From Limnephilus marmoratus (lineage: Eukaryota; Arthropoda; Insecta; Trichoptera; Limnephilidae), in assembly GCA_917880885.1 (NCBI GenBank), contig OU862933.1:11080679-11144678 (forward strand): a stretch of DNA of 64,000 nt, in the 5' to 3' direction. The position numbers and the translations under genes are program-made. Positions 33,225 through 43,600 of the stretch are shown piece by piece (position 1 is the first letter of the stretch; each line of letters starts with the position of its first letter). Below the pieces are notes generated by a model, which was not told the origin of the DNA, did no database searches, and saw nothing but the letters and a program-made list of their open reading frames with translations.

Positions 33225-34470
33225 TTAATTTTTATTTACACTTGTTAAATGAAATAAATAAAAATAATTGAAGTTTGTGATCACATAAACTCACAATACA
33301 AGCACGCCAGACCGGCCGGCGAACTCAGTTGATGATGGTGGATGACACACGAGCCACAAACTCACCGGAAGTCAGTCAAACGGCACGCGATAATTCACGA
33401 ATGCAGAGTTTCGGTGCGGCCGAAGGTTCGGCAGATTTTCTGCCGAAACCGAAACTGATGCCGAAACTAGATTTTTTTACCGAACCTTGCCGAAACCGAA
33501 CCTTCGGTCGGTCACTAGAAATAACACAAAACAAATGTCGTGTTATAATAATAATATATTATTATGTTATAATTATAATATATATATTATCTAACACCCG
33601 AGTCCTTTACCACAAATTTTACAAGTGAAGCGGAGATGAGATGTGTCTTTTGAGTTTTGAGCAATGATGATTGGTCAATTTTTGCACGTCTCTGTTTCAC
33701 TCTGCTCAACATTGCTTCGATGGAAACGCACCCTTAGATAAGGGCATTTACGACAATTTATTGCAACCAAAGGTTCTACCAAAACCAAATGTATTTTGTA
33801 TTTTGTAATTTGTATTTTGTATTTGAAAGAAAAAAATGGTTAAAATACTGTATTTTGTATTTTGTATTTCAAATACACGACTAGAAAGTATTTTGTATTT
33901 CGTATTTTAAATACACGCGAAAAAGTATTTTGTAATTTGTCTTTCAATTACAGCAAAGCATGTATTTTGCCCAGCCCTGCCATCATCAGGGCAAATGTGA
34001 CACTGAAACACTGTCCGAAAGGTTGGCTAAAGGAGGAGGTAGCGCAACACTGCATAACACTCCAAAAATAAATAACAAAAATACTTTTGGCGTGAAAATC
34101 TAAAATCATATCAAGTTTTCGATTAATTTGCGATATGTCAAAGCAGGAAAATATCGATTTTTATCAAGTATTATTATAATATATATTATAAAGGTTGATA
34201 ATTGATAAATTATTAATAAATTATCTTTTTGTTACACAAGCTGATGGTAAAGTTGACTTGCGCCGTGAAATGATCAATTTTCAGTTTCTCCATGACCGAA
34301 AGCCCTTACACGTTAGGGATCGTGCTTGCTTTGGCATTATAAGTATTATAGGAATTTCGCAGACGCTGAGAGCTTTTTTTAACCCCTCTTTCAGGTATAT
34401 GCGCTGTTTATGAGAAAGGGAGTGAGGTAACAATTGAGAATGGAGCTACCAGCGATACCCCTTTATGTTT

Positions 34471-34476
34471 TTTATT
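34471..34476 (-). terminator. Poly(A) signal of the CCDC96-like gene
   Basis: AATAAA on the - strand, 4 bp past the TAA stop. The gene would have a very short 3' UTR. Confidence 0.5.
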
Positions 34477-34480
34477 TGAT

Positions 34481-34654
34481 TTAGCAGCCACAGCGCGATG
34501 AGCCAAGGTTTACAGAGCGATGCAATTTGGGCTTAGTTCGTTGATGTCCTTCAGGGGCACCTGTCGTATTTGGCCGAGGTAGAGGTCTCGACCTCTGTCT
34601 CGTCATTTGCAGATCTCCTAGGATTTTTCTCTGCTCGTCTTTCATTTTCTCAAC
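34481..34654 (-). CDS. CCDC96: CCDC96-like last exon
   Basis: Acceptor atttccag, phase 0, 58 codons with TAA. Encodes VEKMKDEQRKILGDLQMTRQ then a basic, proline-rich tail. AATAAA on the - strand (34471-34476) lies 4 bp after the stop. Confidence 0.65.
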   Translation of the reverse strand, partial: VEKMKDEQRKILGDLQMTRQRSRPLPRPNTTGAPEGHQRTKPKLHRSVNLGSSRCGC

Positions 34655-37600
34655 CTGGAAATATCAAATGGTTCTAATTTTATGTAGACAAAATAAGTAA
34701 TATGCAATACATTAAAGAAAATTATACATGAGCGGTAAACATAATTTTTGGGGATTTGTGTCTGGGAAATGATTCTATTACATCGTACAAAGAGCTCAAT
34801 TCAATTTATTTATTCATTTTTAAAACATTACAAAATTAAAATTGGGAAGAAAGACAATATTAAGATTCAAACAGTTTTAAGCAATTTATACATCAATGAA
34901 GAACAATCAGACTAACAGCAACAAAGTTTGTCTTTTGAATTATGCTTCATTGATGTTAAACATATCGATATTCGAAGTGATTCTATTTAACAACAAGACA
35001 GCTCTGCCGACTGGCATAACCATTGGCAAGTTAGTTCTGCAAGCCGGGAGATAAAAAAGTCTATTCAAATTAATAAATAACGTTGTATTAACCACTTAAT
35101 TATTTACAAAAACCGACATGTTTCGTCAGCAAAGCTGACTTCCTCAGGGTTTTGACAGAAATAATTTTTAAAAATAGACATAAATAGGTAATAGAGAAAA
35201 ATAATAGACATAAACAATAATAAAATTTGAAAGAAAATAATGTGTAAGAAAATAAGGATTAAAGAGCATATGAAAGCTTTAAATAATAATAGTTTCTCGG
35301 AGTTTGCCAACCATTTAATAGAAACTAGTCATACCTTTAATTTTAACAGTGGAATAGAATTAATACATTGTAATGTCAATGGGTTTCAGTTAGATAAATT
35401 AGAAATTTTAGAGATTAGAAAGAGCGTTAATGCAAATTTAAATATTATTTTTTTTTTTTTTTTTTTTTACAGTGAATACCGCACAAGAATCTCAACTGCT
35501 CCCGTCTGGAGCCAGTGAGACTATGGCATCCCCAATTGGGGTATGTTGTGAGGCTGAAGGTAGTGGGGAGGGGAAGGAGGTGGGGAAGAGGAAGGTTGGG
35601 AAGTACCTGGCTATTCAGATCTGGTCACTAAACACGGCTAAAGCCATTTTCAAGCAACGTTTCAATTCTGAATGGTGGTCTTACACCAGGGCGATACTGA
35701 TAGTATCTTCCACTCTGGAACATGCCGCAAATATACTATATATTATTTTAAATGAATTAATTGTGAAATAACACAAATTAATCAAATTAAATTTATTTGC
35801 GCATGCCGGGTTCGAACCCGCGACCTCCGGAATGTGAGTCAAGAGTCTTAGCCACTGGACTACGGAGGTCGTCATTAATAATCAAAAATTGTTTTTAAAT
35901 GACCCATTATTAAATCTATTCCCCTTTTAAATTTTTTAAAATTTTTTAATTGTTCTATATTGCCCCTCGTCCCTTACACATTATTTTCTTTCAAATTTTA
36001 TTATTGTTTATGTCTATTATTTTTCTCTATTGTCTATTTTTAAAAATTAGTTCTGTCAAAACCCTGAGGAAGTCAGCTTTGCTGACGAAACATGTCGGTT
36101 TTTGTAAATAATTAAGTGGTTAATACAACGTTATTTATTAATTTGAATTTAAAATGTTACCACAAAATAATTTTGCACTAGTAGAAGAAGTGATTAAAAA
36201 AGTCTATGTTGTCGGTGACGGAGATAACCATCGGGAACATAGAAACTAATGCTCTCCATGATAGCCGAGTTTTCGAACCTTCCACGAATCAGTCTGAAGA
36301 AATGTGTTACAACGAGGACATCCCTTCTGCCCCGTAGATGGTTCGTACCAAGCGTGCCCAAGAGAAAGTGGGTAAATACCGCAAGCAATACCGCTATTGT
36401 TGGCAAAAGTACTAAGTGTGTTCTTTAATAACTACTAACTGCATATATTATGGGTAGTTTATTAGGTGCGTCGAGGGATGGCATTTGATTATTTATAGAA
36501 AAAAAACCTAATTAGATGAACACTAACGAAGAAAATCAATTGGTGATTCTTACAACTTTGGCAGTCTTCTTAAAATCTTGGTGAAGTTTTGGATAGGCCA
36601 GCAATTCAGACAGATTACGTTCTTCCAACAATTTAGCTTGAACGACCTTCAATTTGTCCTTTTTAATTCCGAATTCTGCCCTTGCCTAAAACCAAATGTG
36701 CAAATATACAATAATATAAAAGAATTTAAAGTTCAGTTTTTTCTTAAAGCTCACCCATTATCATATATTTCTTATAGGTTTTGCAAAATCTCCAATGGAT
36801 GGAGGTGTACTCGTAGATGAGTGATAAGTGGAATATTATTCACATTTTTGCAGTCCATTTCTATGGCTAATAGTTTCTCCTCCGACTCTATGCACTTCTC
36901 CGCCTCACAATTAATCTCCTCCTTCATGTGCGCTATCATTTCGTGGTAATGAGAACATCTGTTTCTTTGCTTTCTAAGGTCCACTTCTTTTTCTGCAAGC
37001 AAACAAAAGTGATAAAGTAAGAAATAATAAAGAGAAACAATTTATTTTTTCTTTTCTATCATAGGATTTTTTTGCCTGAATTGCGTGTGCAGTAAAATAA
37101 TAATGTTTCCGTTGAGTGGCTGAGTTAACATCGCGTTTCGGTCCCCCTCAGGCGTCCCGTATTCGAATCCTCGACTGGCTAAGTCCTCCATCACGACTCA
37201 AGCAACATTTTCGGCTTACTGTGGTGGTAGTAAGAGATTTTAAAATAGTGTCAGGTTATTCGTAAACCGGTTATATATGTCTTTCTTTTAGAAAAAATGT
37301 TATGGCGTCGCGTTTTCGTTAGAACTGGAGGCATCAAAAAGATGAATAGAGTGATAATATTGTAGTCCCAGCTGTTAGATTGAGTGCCAAAAGCTTCACT
37401 TTTAAAATTCAAGGTTTATTAAAACTACACAGAGAGTAATAATTATTATAAAAATCTGTTCAGAAACTAAAATCAACGTCACACATCTTTAAAAGGAACA
37501 AAATTATTATTCGCAAACTTTTATTATACATGCACATCAAAATAACGATTTGCAATTCAAATGGAGAATTCTTATCTCTTGACGTGATTTTTTAATCCCA

Positions 37601-40600
37601 AGGGATTACGTTAAGCTGATTTCCAAGCTTACCAGAAGCAATCATTATCAAATAAAGGTTAAGATAAACCTCACCTTCTAATCTTTTCAAGAAGTTTTCA
37701 TTATCCTCGGCCATCTTCTCGTAGTCTTTGACCTGCAATCCTTCGCTTAGACGTTCCACGTCATCTAGTTTATTTTCAGAAAGCGTGACAATATTTCGGC
37801 ACTTGATGTACTGGTATCTCATCGCGGCTATCTCCTTTACTTTCTTCCGCTGTCGAGTGATGATTCGGTCGACATACTAAAATAATGAATAATTTGAAAA
37901 TAAAAAAAGAATTTTTAATGGTAGAGTAAACAAAGCATGATATGGGTTATACATTATGGGATTTATAAGTATATTAACTAGAAATTTCATCAATATTTTA
38001 TATTTTGTGGTTGTTAGAAGTGAACTTGATAACAATTCTCCCATCTGGAACCCACATTATTATACTATGTGATTACGTTTTCTAAGTCTTAAATTGGATA
38101 TTCCAGCATAAGTGTTCAGCTACAACATGCTTTTAAATTATACAAAAATTCTTAAAAATGCTTTAATTAATGCTTAAATTCTCAGACGGAAGGATTTCAA
38201 AATATTTAGTATTTCATTAAATGAAAACAAATTATCTATATTATCGACATGTTTCAAAAACAAGGGTTTCTTCATCAGGATAAGTATTATAATAAGAACA
38301 TTCAGTTTTTAAAACGTGTCGATAATATAGATTATACAGTGGTTTTACACAAAGTAATTTGTTTTCATTTAATTAAAAATGAAGCCACAAAGTGTTTGCT
38401 AAGTTTGAAGAAGTAATTTAGTATTTCGATATAAAATTCTAAATGAAGCATAATATGGCAGCCCAGAATTGCTTGCATTGATAAGCTTTCGAAAGAAACA
38501 TGTTTCAATAACAAAGTTTTCTTCGTCAAGAGATTAATATTAAGAAAACTCAGTTTTTGAAACATGTCGGTAATATACATTACACAGTGGTTTTACACAA
38601 AGTAATTTGTTTTCATTTAATTAAAAATGAAGCCACAAAGTGTGTTTGCTAAGTTTGAAGAAGTAATTTAGTATTTCGATATAAAATTCTAAATGAAGCA
38701 TAATATGGCAGTCCAGAATTGCTTGCATTGATAAGCTTTCGAATCCAACTACAGAATACTACAAGTCGGGATTTGTTTCAGTGCAGAAATTCTGGGACTA
38801 ACTACTATATGAATTCCTCTCTGACCAGAATAAAATGGAGGGACATAATTAGACTCAGTGATGTGACTTATAAGTAAGGGGACGTTTTCAATTTATTCCT
38901 AACGAATACAAAATGTTATTACTGAGGCAGTTCATTTATAATAATATATTTTTTTGGAAAACAAACAGCTCTACAAAGATACATAAAAAAGAGTGCTTAA
39001 ATAAAACAGTAAGCCTAATAAAAACATGTTTTCGCTGATAATTTTTTTTTTATTAGCTAGACAAGAAAAACATAAAGAAAAACTAAGAAAAATTTTAATA
39101 GAGAAAAACACAATAAAGGGTTAGCTTATGGTCTTATAGGAGTAATAAGGATGATATGTATATAATTATGGAATAGTAAATATATTGCAAATTAGGAAGA
39201 GAAATCTGATAATTATGTATAACAATAGATATAATTATTTACTATGTGTAAAGTTTAATCACTATTTATATCTAAAAGCCCTTAAAAAGGCGTCAATAAA
39301 TAAATTATAATAACTGAACCGTGTTCAGCAAATCAACAGAATCTGTTGGAGAAATTCCGTATGTTCTTGCGAGTCGTACTGCGCTATGAGTTTGCTTCAC
39401 GCCCTTTCTCTGCACAAGTTTGATAAATCTAGTGTAATGCCACACAAAGTCATCCTCCGTCAAGAGCTTGCGTCAAGCTCTTTTTCTGCATAAGTTCGAT
39501 AAATCTAATTAAATGCCACACAAAGTCGTCCTGCGTCAAGCACTTTTTCTGCATAAGTTCGATAAATCTAATGAAATGCCACACAAAGTCGTCCTGCGTC
39601 AAGAGCTTGCGTCAAGCCCTTTTTCTGCATAAGTTCGATAAATCTAATTAAATGCCACACAAAGTCGTCCTGCGTCAAGCCCTTTTTCTGCAAAGGTTCG
39701 ACAAATCTAATGAAATGCCACACAAAGTCGTCCTGCGTCAAGAGCTTGCGTCAAGCCCTTTTTCTGCATAAGTTCGATAAATCTAATGAAATGCCACACA
39801 AAGTCGTCCTGCGTCAAGAGCTTGCGTCAAGCCCTTTTTCTGCGTAAGTTCGATAAATCTAATGAAATGCCACACAAAGTCGTCCTGCGTCAAGCCCTTT
39901 TTCTGCGTAAGTTCGATAAATCTAATGAAATGCCACATAAAGTCGTCCTGCGTCAACAGCTTGCGTCAAGCCCTTTTTCTGCATAAGTTCGATAAATCTA
40001 ATGAAATGCCACACAAAGTCGTCCTGCGTCAAGCCCCTTTTCTGCATAAGTTCGATAAATCTAATGAAATGCCACACCTCTGTTCTGGCATTAACTGCTT
40101 GCTACATTCATATTATTTCATCGTACTCGTCTTTTGGACGAAATCTTGATTTGTCCACTTGATTTAGATTGGAAGTAATACAAATCTTCTAAAGCTCTAA
40201 AAAATCTTACCTCAGTTGGAATACGTCTTCCACTAGTGGCGTAAATGAGAGTTTTGGAAAGAGATTTTTCCAGTTCCACGAATTTTGCAAACTCTTTGGT
40301 GATGTTTTCGGTTTCGAATTTTCGCTCCTTCAATGTCTCTTCTAGGTCGAGTCTTAACTAAAACAGAAAGAAACCGAACCATGTTACCAAAAATATTCAC
40401 GATCTTCCAAAAGATTTAAAAACGTATTGGCAGAATAAAATTGATAAGATAAGATGTTTCTTAAAGACGGTATATTGTACCATTATTGACCGAATGCTGG
40501 ATCCAAAAAATTTTCATTCCTAAAACGATAAAAAATTACAATCACTATAACACACTACATAACCAAACTCAAAATGATGGCGTTATAGTGTTCATTAAAA

Positions 40601-43600
40601 ACCACTTAGCACACTCAGTCAAAGAAGTCAGAATTATAAACGCAAACTGTCTTCAAATTCAACTTGATAACTTCATTACTATCCTTACCATATACAGATC
40701 ACCGAACACACATAATATAACCCCATTCTTACATTCGCTGCAAGATATATTAACAAACATAGAACACTGCCAAAACACATATTTAATTGGTGACCTTAAC
40801 ATAAACATAATCAATAAAATGCATCCTCAGGTCAATGAATACCTAAATATATTAACGTTATTAGGATATCTGCCAACTGTCACCGCTCCAACAAGAGAAT
40901 CAGACTCAAACGATAGTAGTTGTATAGATCATGTCTTTGTTAAGAGTAAACTCGAAAATAAATCCATTGTATATCAGTCAACTATTACAGACCACTATGC
41001 AATCATTACTTCCATCAACAAAAAAACTCTTAAACCGCCCCAAAATAATCAACCCCAAGAAAAAATTTCTTATGAAACTCTCCTAAATCTTGTATCGAAA
41101 GAAAATTGGGAACTTATTTACGCTTGTACTGATACCACCTCTGCATGTGAATTGTTTGTAAATTCTTTACATAACCACTTGGCCAATGCAACATCATATA
41201 TAAAAAGTAAAATAAAACGATCGGACACAAAACTCAAACCATGGATCACTAATGGTATTCTCCAATGTATCAGAAAGCGTGATAAGATTCACAACTTCTG
41301 TAGAAAAAACCCCAGTGACTATGCATCTCTCATATTCTACAAACGTTATAGAAACAACTGTAAAAAAATAATTGACAATGTTAAAAGGGATTATTACAAA
41401 AAAAAATCAATGAAGCTACAGATGATAAAAAAAAATTTGGAATATTATAAAAGATATAGCCAATATTAATAAAACTGACACACCTATTGTTAAAATTAAT
41501 ATCGAAGACCAAACAATACATGTAAATTCTGACCCTGAAAAAATATCTAACCATTTCAATCAATTTTTCTCCAACATTGGACCCAACTTAGCAAAAAAAA
41601 TTTTAGACAGAAACAGCATCTCAGAGAAAGATCTTGCAAATAATATACCTATCAATAGTCTGAGCTATAACCAGTTTCACTTCACTCCCACCACTGAACT
41701 TGAAATTATAGGATTAATAACATCTCTTAAAAACAGTAACTCCACAGGAATTGATCATATCTCGACAAAAATAATCAAACACATTCAAAATTACATCGCA
41801 TCCCCTCTTAAACACATAATCAACTTAAGCTTCAAAACTGGCATTTTTCCTAACTCCCTAAAACAGGCCACATTAATTCCAATCTTTAAAGCGGGAGACA
41901 AATTATTTGTAAATAACTACCGACCGATATCCTTACTAAGCATAATATCTAAAGTTGTAGAAAAAGCGGTGAAAAATAGACTCTGTAAGTTTCTTGAAGA
42001 TAACAAAATATTATCTGACAATCAATACGGCTTTCGCAAAGGTAGAAGTACTTCAGATGCAATAGCCGCCCTCACAAAGATCGTTTCCTATAATCTTGAC
42101 ATTGGTCGCAAACCACTTGCTGTTTTTCTCGATCTCGCAAAAGCATTTGATACGGTCTAACATTCATTACTGCTAAAAAAACTGCAGCAAATTGGAATAA
42201 CTGAAGTAGCCTACACATGGTTTGAAAACTATCTATCAAACCGAACACAACAAACTCTCATCCAATCTGACAAAATACATATAAGCAATAAACTATCTGT
42301 GTCTTGTGGTGTACCCCAAGGTAGCATACTAGGACCAATTCTATTTCTTATATACATCAACTCACTATGTGCCATGAATATTGGTGGAAAAATATTATCA
42401 TTTGCTGATGACACGGTCTTAATATTCGAAGATGAAACATGGCAATCAGTTATTAACAAAACTAATAATGCTCTAATAAAAGTAAAGCATTGGCTTGACA
42501 CAAACCTCCTCACACTTAACATCGACAAAACACAATATATGACATTTTCCATACGCAAATACGATATACCCAACAACTGCCCTAAACCAATCATCCACTC
42601 GTGTCCACTCAATTTAGACAATCCGGAAACCACATCTAATATTAATTGTACGTGTTCGACCCTCAAATCATCAAAAATAGTTAAATATTTGGGAATAATC
42701 ATAGACAACCAACTACGTTGGGAAGCTCACATCGGTGACACAGTAAAAAAACTTCGTAAACTCTGCCATATATTCTACTCCCTTAGGTCTATCTTAGATT
42801 TACAGACTCTAAGAAGCGTATACTTTGCCCTTTTCCAATCCATAGCAATATACGGTATAGTGGGATGGGGTGGTTGTGCTGAATCCATTATTAGACCAAT
42901 TATTTTAGTTCAAAAACTAATTCTGAGAATTATATTTAAATGTCAACCTACCCATCCGTCAAACGAACTCTTTGCAAAAATCAGGGTCTTAGATATTCGA
43001 CAGCTATTTACTAAAACAAGCATTTGTTATATACGAAAAAATAATCTACTAATTGCTCCACAACATCAAGCACACACCCGCTTTTCATCAAACCTGGGTT
43101 GCGTGGTCCCAAAAACTAACACCTCATTCGCTCAACGACAATTCTGGTTCATCGCTCCTAAAATATATAATGCTCTGAGTACTGACATAAAGTCAAGTAA
43201 TTCTAATTCTCTTTTTATAACACGTGTACAACATTGGATTTTTGAAAGGGGACAAACGCACTTTAAAGAATTCATGAGTTCTAACACTACATTTTAATTA
43301 TTAATTTTTGCATTTCAAAATTTTAATTTCCATTTGTATTTCTATTTTACTTTAAAATGTTGTTATTTTTTTCTCTTAGTTTTTCACTAAATTTATATAT
43401 GTTTTTAATTTAGATTTATATAATTATATGTTTTAATTTATACAGAACACTTGAGTTCTTAACATTTAATTTTTATTATTAATTTTTGTATTTCAAAATT
43501 TGAATTTGAATTTTCATTTTTACTTTTCTTTAAAATATGGTCTTTTTTTTCTCTTTAGTTTTAAGTATTTCTTAATATTTTTTGAAATGTTAAAATATTA

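Larger units (their letters stand above)
31741..33517. mobile_element. hAT-type element with GAAATAAC duplication and CCGAAA repeats
   Basis: The left end is TAGTGTCCGACCG and the right end, inverted, TAGTGACCGACCG (13 bp, one mismatch). The flanking duplication is GAAATAAC (31733-31740, 33518-33525). Subterminal DNA repeats ccgaaac in clusters at both sides. No transposase. A LINE fragment (31961-33224) is inserted inside. Confidence 0.92.
27398..33979. mobile_element. hAT-type element with CCATCATC duplication
   Basis: The left end is CAGGGCTGGGCAGTATTTG and the right end, inverted, CAGGGCTGGGCAAAATAC. An exact 8-bp duplication CCATCATC flanks it (27390-27397, 33980-33987). Subterminal regions are full of aaatac/gtattt words (27420-27560, 33785-33960). 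The unfilled relative at 51655-51670 carries a single CCATCATC. The interior of 6.6 kb has no transposase. It contains a retroposon, a hammerhead-like remnant and another hAT-type element. Confidence 0.92.
27320..34100. mobile_element. Foldback element B, split by a hAT-type insertion
   Basis: The left arm (27320-27397) carries gttatgccgtgttgcgctac and cctcctcctttagccaac. The right arm (33980-34100) is its inverse, with extra outer sequence ending near ctaaaatcata. The word tcaagttttc lies on both outer sides (about 27308, 34111) and may be the target duplication, although the left arm then lacks about 31 bp. A related unsplit piece lies at 51530-51690. Confidence 0.6.
27142..34294. mobile_element. 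MITE family A copy, split by nested insertions
   Basis: The left piece (about 27142-27315: ttgaaaaaatcagttggcaa then ctatccactggaaag) and the right piece (about 34105-34294: caggaaaatatcgatttt then tttcagtttctccat) match the two halves of the intact family member at 49096-49411. All DNA between them was inserted later. No target duplication was recognised for this copy. Confidence 0.65.
35065..36195 (+). mobile_element. Penelope-like element fragment with inverted ribozyme-bearing ends
   Basis: Flanked by a 12-bp duplication aaaaaagtctat (35053-35064, 36196-36207). Inverted arms of about 180 bp (35064-35252; 35968-36147) each contain a hammerhead motif. Between them, on +, is a frame with the character of the C-terminal part of the Penelope GIY-YIG region (KEHMKALNNNSFSEFANHLI, then IELIHCNVNGFQLDKLE). 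A SINE (35448-35873) interrupts the frame, which resumes INNQKLFLNDPLLNLFPF and stops. A Met-led frame (ATGTTACCACAA, 36152) follows the right arm, hinting at a tandem or rearranged copy. Confidence 0.72.
34800..36410 (-). pseudogene. LINE C-terminal remnant, split by a Penelope-like insertion
   Basis: The - strand frame 36406-36194 (HLRGRRDVLVVTHFFRLIRG, then SISFYVPDGYLRHRQ) continues across the insertion at 35064 with LPACRTNLPMVMPVGRAVLL. This resembles a LINE C-terminus (RTN.. and LLNRI-type words). It lies in the last intron of the CCDC96-like gene. Family assignment is tentative; the split itself is supported by a 12-bp duplication. Confidence 0.5.

Noticed and set aside
27398..33979. 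Autonomous transposase gene in the large hAT-type element
   Set aside because: No frame with hAT transposase features on either strand; the interior is non-coding or inserted elements.
36536..36553. Stop at 36536-36538 as the end of the CCDC96-like protein
   Set aside because: A strong gtaaga donor precedes it, and an in-phase exon with acceptor, stop and AATAAA exists at 34481-34654; the short form remains only a possible isoform.
39398..40077. CRISPR-like array
   Set aside because: Units are contiguous repeats without unique spacers, in an intron of an animal gene; a minisatellite.
39786..40149. Repetitive protein (KFDKSNEMPHKVVLRQ repeats)
   Set aside because: Open frames are a by-product of 63/76-bp repeats; unit length changes shift frame and the region is intronic.
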